Shown: positions 8,784 to 18,440 of the stretch, piece after piece | How the letters are laid out: every line of letters starts with the position of its first letter | How positions within the stretch are numbered: position 1 is the first letter of the stretch | Translations under genes and position numbers: made by a program | From: Pseudonocardia sp. CNS-139 | GTDB lineage: Bacteria > Actinomycetota > Actinomycetes > Mycobacteriales > Pseudonocardiaceae | Length of the DNA: 64,000 nt | Assembly: GCA_001942415.1 (NCBI GenBank) | Contig: MKJX01000169.1 | Location: 1-64,000, forward strand | Reading direction: 5' to 3' | The notes under the pieces: model-generated | Seen by the model: the letters and a program-made list of their open reading frames with translations, nothing else | Databases searched by the model: none | Told to the model about the DNA's origin: nothing

Positions 8784-10203
8784 GTGTTCAGCAACTCCGA
8801 AGAGGTCCTGAAGTACATCTCGGACGAGGGTGTCGAGTACGTCGACATCAGGTTCTGCGACCTCCCCGGAGTGATGCAGCACCTCACCGTCCCGGCCTCC
8901 ACCGCAGGTGACCTGCTGGAGAACGGTGCCGCGTTCGACGGCTCGTCCGTCCGCGGCTTCCAGGCCATCAACGAGTCCGACATGGCGCTCTTCGCCGACG
9001 CCGCCACGGCCCGGCTCGACCCGTTCCGCAAGCACAAGACGTTGAACGTCAACTTCTTCGTGCACGACCCGATCACGGGCGAGCCCTACAGCCGCGACCC
9101 GCGCAACGTCGCCCGCAAGGCCGAGCAGTACCTGGCCGCGTCCGGCGTCGCGGACACCGCGTTCATGGCCCCCGAGGCGGAGTTCTACATCTTCGACTCG
9201 ATCCGCTTCGGCTCGAACCCGCAGGAGACCTTCCACCACATCGACTCGGTCGAGGGCTGGTGGAACACCGGGCGCGAGGAGCAGGGCGGCAACCTCGGCT
9301 ACAAGATCAACTACAAGAGCGGCTACTTCCCGGTGCCGCCGGTCGACCACTACGCCGACCTGCGCGCCGACATCGTCAGCAACATGATCGCGAGCGGCTT
9401 CACGGTCGAGCGCGAGCACCACGAGGTCGGCACGGCCGGGCAGGCCGAGATCAACTACAAGTTCAACACCCTGCTCCACGCCGCCGACGACATCATGCTG
9501 TTCAAGTACCTCGTCAAGAACACGGCGTGGCAGCACGGCAAGACGGCCACCTTCATGCCGAAGCCGCTCTTCGGCGCAACGGCTCGGGCATGCACGTGCA
9601 CCAGTCGCTCTGGAAGGACGGCCAGCCGCTCTTCCACGACGAGACCGGCTACGGCGGCCTGTCCGACACCGCGCGCTACTCGTCGGCGGCCTGCTGCACC
9701 ACGCGCCGAGCCTGCTGGCCTTCACCAACCCGACGGTGAACTCGTACCACCGCCTGGTGCCGGGCTTCGAGGCGCCGGTCAACCTGGTCTACTCGGCCCG
9801 CAACCGCTCGGCCTGCATCCGCATCCCGCTGTCGGGCAACAGCCCGAAGGCCAAGCGCATCGAGTTCCGCTGCCCCGACTCGTCCGGCAACCCGTACCTC
9901 GCCTTCGCGGCGATGATGATGGCCGGCCTCGACGGCATCAAGAACAAGATCGAGCCGCCGGCCCCGATCGACAAGGACCTCTACGAGCTCCCGCCCGAGG
10001 AGGCCAAGGACATCCCGCAGGTGCCGGGCAGCCTGCCGGCCGTGATCGACCGGCTGGAGGCCGACCACGACTACCTGCTCGAGGGCGGCGTCTTCACGCC
10101 CGACCTGATCGAGACCTGGATCGCGTACAAGCGGGAGAACGAGATCGACCCGCTGCGGCTGCGCCCGCACCCGTACGAGTTCGCGCTGTACTACGACGTG
10201 TGA
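8784..10203 (+). CDS. glnA: Glutamine synthetase type I (GlnA)
   Basis: Condenses glutamate and ammonia with ATP. Start GTG at 8784 follows GAAGGAGA. N-terminal [26 protein letters not shown], the metal and ATP motifs [10 protein letters not shown] and [22 protein letters not shown] with the flexible-loop region, and RIEFRCPD are all present, so it is the full-length about 474-residue enzyme. [10 protein letters not shown] near 9978-10007 contains the tyrosine adenylylated by GlnE. Two one-base deletions (near 9576, GD-NGSG, and near 9687, RYY-VGGLL) break the reading frame; in an essential gene these are best read as errors. Nitrogen regulation is indicated by the GlnR box upstream. Confidence 0.95.
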
Positions 10204-10239
10204 TCCCCTGGTCGTGACGACCAGGCAGTAAGACCCCGG

Positions 10240-10299
10240 AAACGGCGGTTGACCTGCGAGAACGTCTTCCGACGTCGCGCAGCGTCAACCGCCGTTTTT
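10240..10299 (+). terminator. Rho-independent-like terminator of glnA
   Basis: Arms AAACGGCGGTTGAC (10240-10253) and GTCAACCGCCGTTT (10284-10297) are perfectly complementary and end in a run of five T. The 30-base loop holds a weaker inner hairpin. A second palindrome, CCTGGTCGT-g-ACGACCAGG (10207-10225), sits between it and the stop codon. Confidence 0.85.
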
Positions 10300-10491
10300 C
10301 ATCCTCATGTGCGCCAGATGTGCGCCAACGGAGATCAACTTCGAGCCTGGCCCGTCCCGACCTGCCGCCTCTGCCCGGCCGCCGTCCGGTATCACCGGGA
10401 CCTCGGTCCGTCGCGCCGGCCGCTCACTCTCTGCGCTTAGCACACGGGGCACCGTGTGCCGGTGGCTTCGGCGACCGGGAAGGATGCCACT

Positions 10492-10787
10492 GTGCCCGCT
10501 CCCCACCCGCCCGAGTTCCGCCGTCGAGCTGTCGAGTTGGCCCGCCAAGGCGAGCAGCCTGTCGCCGCGTTGGCCAAGCAGCTGTCGATCAGTGAGTCGT
10601 GTCTGCGGAACTGATGGCCCAGGCCGATGCCGACGAGCACGGCGGCGGTAGTTCGTCGCGGTTGACCAGTGACGAGAAACGCGAGTTGGCCGAGCTGCGC
10701 CGGGAGAAGCGCCGGCTGGAGGTCGAAACCGAGATCCTCAAGCGCCCCGCCGCCTACTTCGCCCAGGAGAACATCCTCCCAAAGTAG
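10492..10787 (+). pseudogene. IS3-family OrfA (helix-turn-helix transposase subunit)
   Basis: GTG start at 10492 opens PPEFRRRAVELARQGEQPVA and LSISESCLRN, the HTH of IS3 OrfA, then after a one-base deletion near 10612 the frame continues MAQADADEHGG and ends in the leucine-zipper-like ELRREKRRLEVETEILKR...AYFAQENILPK. About 98 aa in all, normal for OrfA. In the intact element it would bind DNA and frameshift into OrfB. Confidence 0.8.
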
Positions 10788-10790
10788 TTT

Positions 10791-11100
10791 CCCGCTGGTC
10801 CGTGAACTCGCCGACGCTGGATACAGACAGCGTCGCGGTGACCTGCCGGGTGCTTGGCGTGCACCACCAGGGCTACCACGAATGGCGCTCCGGCGTGACG
10901 TCTGCCCGGGCGCAGGAGAACGAGTTGCTGCTCAAACACATCGAGAAAACTCACCCCGAGTCCCGGGGCACCTACGGGTGGCCGCGGGTGCACGCCGAAC
11001 TCACCCTCTGGCTGGGCCTGACCTTGAACCACAAGCGGGTGGCCCGGCTGTTGCGCGGGGCCGGGATCCAGGGCCTGTACCGGCGCCGCCGGCGCGGTTG
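10791..11100 (+). pseudogene. IS3-family OrfB, truncated
   Basis: N-terminal HTH_21 domain of an IS3 transposase: FPLVRELADAGY, then VAVTCRVLGVHHQGYHEWR, SRGTYGWPRVHAEL and KRVARLLRGAGIQGLYRRRR. A frame disruption lies near 10835. Similarity stops after the RRRR segment at about 11100, before the catalytic DDE domain, so the protein is inactive. The break may mark an old deletion joining the IS to the HMG-CoA lyase region. Confidence 0.75.
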
Positions 11101-11110
11101 CACCGCTGGA

Positions 11111-11468
11111 TCCGCAAATACGCGAGCATCTCTCGTCTTGCGGAAACGAGAGGCGATACAGGCGTCGCCTTCGCAGGGATAGGGATGGGCATGGGTGAGG
11201 CCGTCGACCCGGTGTAGGGGGGCACCTTTCCGGGCCAGACGGCCTCGTCGCGGCCGGACCGTGTCCTTCTGGGGCGAGCTACTCGGCCGCGAGTTCTGGA
11301 TCTGGTCGGCGCCGGCTCGTGAGGGCGGTAGCCGACAAGTGGTATGACCGGAGCGCGTCGCAGGGAGCCGGCGTCCTTGCGCCGGAGCAGGCGGCAGGCG
11401 CACCAACTGGCCTACTGCAGCGATCTGGGTGCAGAGCTGTCGGGGGCCGGAGGGTGGTTTGAGGAGGC
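11111..11468. other. No recognisable gene
   Basis: About 360 bases between the truncated transposase and the palindrome at 11469. Open frames here have no recognisable motif and shift repeatedly; nothing is supported. Confidence 0.5.
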
Positions 11469-11502
11469 CGTTCCGCCGGCCGTGTCCACGGCCGGCGGAA
11501 CG
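11469..11502. repeat. 16-bp perfect palindrome, possible terminator
   Basis: Arms 11469-11484 (CGTTCCGCCGGCCGTG) and 11487-11502 are perfectly complementary with only two bases between. It lies about 80 bases beyond the last recognisable HMG-CoA lyase codon on the minus strand, so it may end that transcript, with no T-run. Confidence 0.5.
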
Positions 11503-11578
11503 CGCTGGGGAGCGGACGGTGCCGGCGGCGGGCCTGGTGCCGGAGCCGGTGAAGAAGCCGGCGTCGAGATGCTGCTGC

Positions 11579-12657
11579 CGGCGGGAAGCCGTCGAGGTGA
11601 TGGATGCGGCCGGGCAGAGGTCGGCCGAGCAAGCGCGAGGTCCAGTGCGCGGCTCGATGAGGGCGTCAAGGTCGATCCCGGTCGCGAGACCTTCTCCTTC
11701 GAGGAGCCAGACCAGGTCTTCGGTCGCGAGGGTCCCGCTGGCTTGTGGCACGAATGGGCAGCCGCCGATGCCACCGACCGAGGCGTCGAGCGACTGCACG
11801 CCGGCGTCCAGAGCGGCGAGCGCAGATGCGTAGCCGGAGTTCCGGGCATTACGCAGGTGGATGCCGATCCGCGGGCGGTGATCACGATCGCCCGATCGGA
11901 GCGCGGCAGTGACGAGCCGGCGGACCTGCGAGGGGGTCGCGACACCGATGGAATCGGCGAGGATGATCTCGTCGGCGGCGGAGAGGCGGGCGACGTAGTC
12001 AAGGACACGGCCGGGATCGACCCATCCGGCGAACGGGCAGCCGAAGGACGCGGCCAGCAGGACGCCGATCGTGCGGCCGTCGGCGTGCGCGGCGGCGATG
12101 ACGTTCTCCGCGGACGCAACGACTCCTCAACGGTCGCGCCTGGTTGCGCCAGTTGAACGGGTCGGTGGTGGCCAGGGCGAACCGCGCCTCGGTCAGGCTG
12201 GTGGCCGAGAGCCGGTCGTAGCCGATCCGGTTGAGCACCAGCCCCGAGAACCGGACTCCGTATCCGCGTCCGCGACAGGCCGTGGCGGCCGGGGCGCCTC
12301 GTCGACGCCACGATCTGTGTAGCGTCGGCGGTCTCGACCAGGTGCGCTGGGGTTGGGCTCGGCAGGCGTGGCGTCGGGGCGCGTTGTCGGACTGGTGATC
12401 GTGATGGCGGGGGCGTCCGTGAGGGCCGACGCCACGGCGACAACGGTCTCGGCATCGGCCATTTGCGGCAACCGCCGGCGGTCGACGAACGATGCGCACT
12501 CGACGCGACCCAGTCCGGTGCGACTGAGCCGGTCGATCAGACCCGCGCGCTGCACGGCGCTGAGCACCACCGGCTCGTTCTGCAGGCCGTCGCGCGGACC
12601 GACCTCAACGATTTCGACGTCCGCGCCCGACGACCAGGTCGGCTCACGCTCATGCGA
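11579..12657 (-). pseudogene. Hydroxymethylglutaryl-CoA lyase, disrupted
   Basis: HMG-CoA lyase family (HMGL-like TIM barrel), which cleaves HMG-CoA to acetyl-CoA and acetoacetate. Fragments in order on the minus strand: EIVEVGPRDGLQNEP and VECASFVDRRRLPQMADAE (12630-12450), LVLNRIGYDRL, TDPFNWRNQ, ATVEESL, then QSLDASVGGIGGCPFVPQASG with the conserved GGCPF loop (near 11780), and LGRPLPGRIHH near 11600. The pieces fall in all three frames, and between the N-terminal part and LVLNRIGY there are about 100-150 more bases than the family needs. This is more damage than in neighbours, so real decay is likely. The 3' end is uncertain. Confidence 0.7.
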
Positions 12658-13062
12658 TACTTCTCTCTCGAACACGATTCCCCAGTCACGACAAGGCGGC
12701 CGCCTCTATCGACGGCAGCTGCTATGCGACAGGGATCAGCCCGAGAGAACCAGAGCCAACCCAATCCACGCACCCAGCGCGGATGGACAGGTACCGTATC
12801 CATGCCCTCGACGCTGGTCAATAGGACTGGTCGAACTCATCACGCAGTAATCTCGCGTCAACCAGTGACGGCCCGTCGACAGGACGCCTGAGGGCAGCGA
12901 GCTTGCTCGATTCAGCGGATTCCCTGACGCGTCGGTTCGACGCGGCGGTTCGACGCGGCGTCGTAACCGGCAGTAGCGGCTTACCTCGGTTCCATGAGTC
13001 CGAGCCGTTCGTGGGATGACACCTGAATCTCACCGTCGGTCACGGGCTGGGATGGCTAGGCG
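12658..13062. other. Gene-free stretch with a 13-bp tandem repeat
   Basis: No supported gene. CGGTTCGACGCGG is present twice in tandem at 12933-12945 and 12946-12958. Promoter signals for the lyase pseudogene would fall here but none is convincing. Confidence 0.5.
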
Positions 13063-14098
13063 TTACGATCTACTGATCGACTCAGTGGGGGGTTCGTCGA
13101 TGACCCGCGAGAGGGTGACGAGCGCGGCAGTCGTGTGCTGATCAAGCAGCATCAGCCGCGCGGTCACCTCGACCGAAACCCACGTGCCGTCCGGAGACAT
13201 GAGGCCGGATCGTCTCGTCCACCCGGGCATCGGTCGCCAGGGCACGCGACATCTTCTTCGCCAGCGGCAGATCATCGCGGTGAATTCCCGGCGGGTACGC
13301 GGCGTCGTTTTCCCATGCGATGTCCGGCATGGGATCATCCAGCCATCGCAGGAGCGTCAGAGTACGCAGGTTGACAATGGCACGGTACCTTCCCGCTTCC
13401 CGCTCGGCGGCGAGGACCTGCTGTGCAAGGACTATCCGTGAGGGCGCGCTCGGCGTGCTGTCCGCCGGTCCGATATCGTGCGTGATGCCGCGCAGAACGG
13501 TTTCTCGTCTGCCGCCAGCCCCGAGTTCCTCGACGGCGCGGAGAGCGAAGTTGGCGGCCCGCAATTCGCCGTCGTCACGCCGGACCGTCCACGTCGCCTG
13601 GTGCTCGGCGCCCGGCTCAGAGCGGACGATCAGCGCAAGGCTGGCCGATTCGTCGGCATTGGTGATCAACCGGCCGAACGCCTCCGCCGTGACGCGTTCG
13701 GTGCGGCGGTCGTCCGGATGCACGCCGTAGAGGTCGAGCAGATCGTCGGATCCACCGATCTTGTCGGTCGTGAGATTGAAGTACCAGGCGCCGGCCGGGT
13801 CTCGCGGTGGCGGATTCGTGCCGGACGGCCCGACCCACGCGTATACGCCATGGATGTGCCCGGAGTAGGCGATCAAGGGATCCGCCACGAGGAGTCGGCG
13901 GCCGTCGCCCGAGTCGACTCGGACGGCTTGCTTGGTGGCAAGCACTCGCGCAACGACCGCACGCACGTCGTCGAGATACCTGCCGCGGCCGAGAATCGAC
14001 GCGAGCGGCACCATCCGCTTGGGCGTGCTGCCGACACCAATCACCGTCGGCTCGCGCCGGCCGCCGAACGTCTCGATCAACAACCACCGGTCAGCCAC
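13063..14098 (-). CDS. PAS/DUF5593-like sensory protein
   Basis: About 345 residues resembling actinobacterial proteins annotated as PAS or DUF5593. Recognisable stretches: RWLLIETFGG and GRGRYLDDVRAVVARVLAT at the start, GAWYFNLTTDKIGGSDDLLDLYG (PAS-like core), ATWTVRRDDGELRAANF, ITHDIGPADSTPSAP, LRTLTLLRWLDDPMPDIAW, and a C-terminal MLLDQHTTAALVTL. One indel near 13200 shifts the last 45 residues. Start GTG 14098 is chosen because GGAGGG stands five bases upstream. No output domain is seen, so it may bind a ligand and act through a partner. Confidence 0.65.
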
Positions 14099-14230
14099 GT
14101 TCACCCTCCATCCCGTTGACCCGGCCAGCCGGCGCCGACCCTTCGATCCGTCCCCTGCCCTCGCCCGGGTACAGCCCGAAACGCTCACCCGGACGGTGGT
14201 CGCCGTGCGTTCAGCCCCGGCACCGCGTCC

Positions 14231-15063
14231 CTAACGCGCGCGTCGGCTCCGAACCGACGGAATCAGATCCTGATAGGCGCTTCCCAGGAAGCGCCGTAGC
14301 AACTCGACCACATGAGCGTCCACTCCGACGAGAACCTGAGCGCGACCGCGCTCGACACCTCGAATGATCGTCTTCGCCGCTTCGTCTGCGTCAGTACGCG
14401 CCACGCGCTGCTCAAACTCTTCGACCACCTTCGCCCTGTCTTCTGGTCGCGCGAACGAGCCGTTGCGAAGAATCGCGGTTCGCACACCCCCGGGGTACAC
14501 CCCGGTCACCGTAACCGAATGACCGTCCGCCTTCATCTCTTGCCGGATCGACTCCGTGAAGCCGCGGACCGCGAACTTCGATGCGTTGTATGCGCTGTAG
14601 TACGGTGCTGCGATCAGACCGAATGCACTCGACACGGTCACGACATGACCGCGCGGGCGGCCGATGACGAGAGGCAGGAACGCCTTCGTGGCATTGACCA
14701 CACCCCACAGGTTTGTGTTGATGACTCGCTCGATGTCGGAGAATTCGGAGTCGACGAGGCGGCCGGTGTGGATGACGCCGGCCACGGCGAACACGAGATC
14801 GACGCCGGAGAAGCGGGATTGAGTATTGTGGGCGTACGCGATGACGGCCTCTCGATCGGTGACGTCGAGCCCCTCGTCATGGACTGTGCCTCCGATCTTT
14901 CGGCATATCTCGCGGTCTCACTGACGGCTTGGACGTTCATGTCCGAGAGTGCAAGATGTGCGCCGCGGCCCGCCAGACGAATCGCGAGAGCTCGGCCGAT
15001 TCCGGAACCAGCGCCTGTGACCACGGCAACCCGCTCGCGGAAGTAATCTCGATTTTCGGTCAT
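14231..15063 (-). CDS. Short-chain dehydrogenase/reductase
   Basis: Classical SDR of about 277 aa. VAVVTGAGSGIGRALA binds NAD(P); DMNVQAV suggests the cofactor-choice loop; VTVSSAF and YYSAYNASKFAV supply catalytic Ser, Tyr and Lys. The frame breaks near 14900 between residues ARYAE and KIGGTVHDEGLDV; restoring one base makes it continuous. C-terminal ELLRRFLGSAYQDLI is typical of the long-tail SDRs near lipid or steroid genes. Start ATG 15063. Substrate unknown. Confidence 0.82.
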
Positions 15064-15372
15064 CGCTCTCCCCGCGTTCCAGAGCGTCACGCGCCGGTCG
15101 CCGCGACCAGTGTGTCAGTGACGGGTGGCGCATTCGCAGTGTTCAAGCGAGCACCCGGTTCGGCTCCGACGACGACCGCAGGTGTTCATGATCGCTGCAG
15201 CGTACCGGAATGACCGTCCGTTACCGATGCTCCGGGTCGCCGAAGCCAGCTATTCGGTGACAATGCGTAGTGAAATCACAGATGTGTCGGCAGAGCGCAC
15301 CACCGGAGTGCAACGCGCTGAGCCACGACGGTTGCCCGTCGACGTATCAGAAGGGGCGTGTCGCACGGACGG
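15064..15372. other. No supported gene
   Basis: About 300 bases between the SDR start and the end of the GAF fragment. It may hold the missing C-terminal part of the GAF protein in a shifted frame, but no motif supports that. Confidence 0.4.
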
Positions 15373-15813
15373 TCAACAGTTCGCCTCCCTGTCCGCCCCG
15401 ATCCTGCGGCTCGTGCGGGCCCTTCCTGCCCCGCTCCCGGCGCGCGGAGTGGTGGCGCGAGCTCGCTTCGGTCTTCGCCGAAGCCACGCCAACCAACGCC
15501 GTGCCCGCGGGCTCCTCCTCGGCACGCCCTTGCCGGTGGTCGCGGGCATCGACCGCTGCAGGGCGCGCCAGCCCAGCCCCGAGCCACGTGGCAGGCGGAT
15601 CCCGGCCAGTGCAGTGCCACCCTCCGACGCGGCCACGACGAGCGTGTCGGCGCCGTCGTACAGAGCGATCGCGGCCATGTCAGTCTCGACGAGCCCGATC
15701 ATCCGCCGGCACGCCTTCGTGATCGACAAGGGCACGTCCGAGAGCCCGGACAGACCCCGGGTGGCGACGACGAGCCAGCGCACGTCGTCGATGGACTTCA
15801 CCGTGAAGCACAT
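15373..15813 (-). pseudogene. GAF-domain protein fragment
   Basis: The first 75 or so residues form part of a GAF domain: IDDVRWLVVATRGLSGLSDV, RRMIGLVETDMAAIALYDGAD, VVAASEGGTALAGIRLP and GSGLGWRAL. After this the frame turns into low-complexity Arg/Ala-rich sequence, a shadow frame, so an indel or truncation occurs near 15560. Proteins with this N-terminus often regulate catabolic genes through a C-terminal HTH, which is not found here. ATG start at 15813. Confidence 0.5.
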
Positions 15814-15826
15814 CGCCGGACTCCGT

Positions 15827-16188
15827 TCAGGTCTGCGTTCGGATCGATGTTTGGGTCGGCGAGTGTCCCGCCGTGCCAGGTCGCGCGCCCGCTGGTGCGG
15901 CCTGACCGGCGGGAACCACGAGCGCTTCCACCCGGTCCGGGCCGTGGGCGATCTCCAGCACGGTGAGCGGGCCGAGGCGAAAGGCCAGCGCTTCGATGAC
16001 GGCGGCGCGGCCCGCGCCGAGCGGGAGCGTCACCGCCGCGGCGTGGCAGAGCGCGGCAGCGAGCGCGTGCAAGGCCGCGTCCTCGGGCAGGTCCTGCCGG
16101 TGCAGGACACAGGCGTCGGCGTCCTCGCGGTGCGCAGCGACGAGGATGTCGATGGCAGCCGAGGCGGGCCCGGCGACGACGGGATCAC
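15827..16188 (-). CDS. Small hypothetical protein
   Basis: About 120 residues if GTG at 16188 is the start and one base is missing near 16183. The readable part is VVAGPASAAIDILVAAHRED, DADACVLHRQDLPED and LTVLEIAHGPDRVEALVVP. Amino-acid composition and third-position GC look coding, and it sits 13 bases upstream of the GAF gene in the same direction. I do not recognise the family. Confidence 0.4.
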
Positions 16189-16217
16189 CTCACGCGTCGC
16201 CGAGGCTTGCCCGTACG

Positions 16218-16520
16218 TCAGCGCTCCACGTGGACCTGGACAGATCGGCCGTCCTTGGAGATCCAGCCCTTGCGCTCGGCGTAGGCGAGCATCTCGGTCC
16301 AGCGAGCCTCCCAGTCGGAGGCAACGGTGAGGAGCACCGCGCGCGAACGCAACGCCTCGACGTGCAGCAGGACGGTGTCGTCGTCGACCGGCTCTCCGAA
16401 ACCCGTGGTCTCGAGGGCTGCGGACAGACCATCCGCGTCGAGGTCGGTTCGCACGTGCAGGCGAGCGAGGTCATCGACGTCCTGCACGGCGACACCGGCG
16501 GCGCTCAGTCGGACGATCAC
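16218..16520 (-). CDS. Small hypothetical protein downstream of acyl-CoA dehydrogenase
   Basis: 100 residues, start GTG 16520. Sequence contains VQDVDDLARLHVRTDLDADG, LETTGFGEPVDDDTVLLHVEAL and WEARWTEMLAYAERKGWI, with no known motif. It lies 58 bases after the acyl-CoA dehydrogenase stop in the same direction and is probably in its operon. Function unknown; a small accessory or ligand-binding protein is possible. Confidence 0.6.
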   Translation of the reverse strand: MIVRLSAAGVAVQDVDDLARLHVRTDLDADGLSAALETTGFGEPVDDDTVLLHVEALRSRAVLLTVASDWEARWTEMLAYAERKGWISKDGRSVQVHVER

Positions 16521-16578
16521 GGGGTGCCTCGGCTTTCCTGCGTTGCGACCGGATGGGCGAGGTCGGGGCACGCGTCCG

Positions 16579-17714
16579 CTACAGGCCCATCTCCTTGGCG
16601 ATGATGCTGCGCTGGATCTCGTTGGTGCCGCCGCCGACCATGGCGTGCTTGGCTTCGCGGAAGTAGCGCTCCATGTCGTACTCGGGCAGCTGCGCGTAGC
16701 CGCCGAGCGCCTGCATCCCGTCGAAGGCGCAGCGGTACGCGACGTCCGCGGCGTACACCTTGGCCATCGAGACGTCCTTGAGCGCACGCTCGCCACGGGC
16801 GAGCTTGGTCGCGGCGCTGTAGACGAGCAGGCGGGCCGCGTTCACCTCGGTCTCCCGCTCGGCCATCCGGTGTTTGAGCACCTGGAACGACGACAGCCGG
16901 CGACCGAACTGGGTGCGGTCCTTCGTGTACTCGATCGTGTCGTCGAGCGCGGTCCGGGCGTTCCCGACATACGTCGCGGCCAGGCTGAGGCGCTCCCACT
17001 CGAGGTGCTCGCCGATGTAGGCCCAGCCCTGGCCGGGCTCGCCGATGATGTTGGTCTCGGGCACCGCCGCGTCGGTCAGGAAGATCTCGGTGGTGCCGAG
17101 CTGCGCCGGACGATCGTGTTGAGCTTGCGGACGTCGACGCCCTCGGTCGTGTTGGGCACGAGGATCAGACTCATCCCGCGGTGCCGGTCGGGGCTGGTCC
17201 GGGCGAGGACGGTGATCACCGTGCCGGGCAGGTGCGCGCCGGAGCAGAACACCTTGTTGCCGTTGAGTACCCAGTTCCCGTCCCGCAGGACGGCCTTGGT
17301 CTCGATGCCCGCGGCGTCCGACCCGGCACCCGGCTCGGTGATCGAGACGCTGAATTTGACATCGCCGGAGAGGAATCCGGGCAGGTACTCGGCCTTCTGC
17401 GCGTCGGTCCCGTGGTTGGCGATGTTCGTCGCGGTGAACATCGAGGTCATGATCGCGGCCGCGAAGTCGAGGCTGTACTTCGCGATCACCTCGCAGAAGA
17501 TCGCGTACATCACCGGGTCGGCACCGAGGCCGCCCTCCGCCTCCGGGACGAGCAGGCCGAGCCAGCCGCGGTCGGCGAACTTCCGGTAGGCGTCCTCGGG
17601 GAACTCCCGGGATTCGTCGTGCTTGCGGATGTAGTCACGGCCGACCTCCTTCTCCATGAAGGTCGTCAGCGTGTCCCACCACAGCTGCTGCTCGTCGGTG
17701 AACCGGAAATCCAC
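16579..17714 (-). CDS. Acyl-CoA dehydrogenase
   Basis: FAD-dependent alpha,beta-desaturase of acyl-CoA esters, about 378 aa. Seen: FTDEQQLWWDTLTTFMEKEV, WLGLLVPEAEGGLGADP, the FAD/substrate motif VSITEPGAGSDAAG, NGNKVFCSGA, RTQFGRRLSSFQ, MQALGGYAQLPEY and the C-terminal GGGTNEIQRSIIAKEMGL. The second ACAD signature is thus intact. One base is missing near 17105 (RR-QLGTTEIF). It diverges from a TetR gene at 17825, which probably regulates it. Substrate cannot be told. Confidence 0.88.
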
Positions 17715-17824
17715 GGAACCTCACTCCTCGATCGGACGGGTCGGTCTGGCTGGCTCGATGCGTCGCGCGCGGCGCCGCCGGACGTGCGACCATTCAGGAC
17801 GGGATGCGGGGAGGAGACGACTCG

Positions 17825-18432
17825 GTGGCAACTGCACGCGGTCAGCGCCGTGCGCGTGGCTCCGGCCCGGTGTCGGCGGAGCAGATCGAGCAGGAGGCCA
17901 TCCGCCTGTTCAGCGAGAAGACCTATCCGGTGATCGGCATGCGCGACATCGGTGACGCGGTCGGACTGCTCCCGGGCAGCCTCTACGTGCACATCAGCGG
18001 CAAGGAGGAGCTGCTGCTGCGCATCGTCGAGAGGGGCATCGAGAACTACCTGGACGCGATCGGCCCCGCCGCGGACACCGATGAACCCGCTCCGGAACGG
18101 CTGCGGGCGGCCATACAGGCGCACTTCGCCGTGCTGGGGCGCACCCGGGAGCAGACCCGGGTGGCGTTCCACCAGTGGACCTACCTCTCCCCGGAGAACC
18201 AGGGCCGCGTGATCGCGATGCGCCAGCGCTACGAGGACCTGTTCGTCGAGATCGTCCGCGACGGCGTGCGGCGCGGTGAGTTCCGGCAGCTCCGCAGCCG
18301 CGCGTGGTCGTGCTGGCGCTGATCGGGATGCTCAACAACGCGTCGGAGTGGTACTCGCCCACCGGAGCGCTGAGCGCCGAGGAGATCGCCGACGAGGTCG
18401 CGGGCGTGGCGCTGGCCGGCATCCGCGCCTGA
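17825..18432 (+). CDS. TetR/AcrR-family transcriptional regulator
   Basis: About 202 residues. N-terminal HTH: IEQEAIRLFSEKTYPVIGMRDIGDAVGLLPGSLYVHISGKEELL spans the three-helix TetR DNA-binding domain, recognition helix LLPGSLYVHI. The C-terminal part (VAFHQWTYLSPENQGRVIAM) is of the KstR2/FadR-like TetR_C group. Start GTG 17825 is preceded by GGGGAGGAG (17808-17815). One base is lost near 18300; the true tail ends LAGIRA at 18432. Divergent from the acyl-CoA dehydrogenase. Its HTH closely resembles the regulator at 28705. Confidence 0.85.
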
Positions 18433-18440
18433 GCGGGCCC

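Larger units (their letters stand above)
10492..11110 (+). mobile_element. Remnant of an IS3-family insertion sequence
   Basis: Contains orfA and the first third of orfB of an IS3-type element. The DDE integrase core of orfB is absent and no terminal inverted repeats were recognised, so it is immobile. Sequence from about 11100 to 11470 resembles nothing I recognise and may be further debris. Confidence 0.75.

Noticed and set aside
8784..10203. glnA as a pseudogene
   Set aside because: Only two one-base losses in an otherwise perfect essential gene, in a window full of similar indels; sequence error is more likely.
10300..11220. Complete IS element with terminal repeats
   Set aside because: I could not find matching terminal inverted repeats or flanking direct repeats, and the catalytic domain is missing.
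12933..12958. 13-bp tandem repeat as a CRISPR or regulatory array
   Set aside because: Only two copies without spacers; no CRISPR array or cas gene anywhere in the window.
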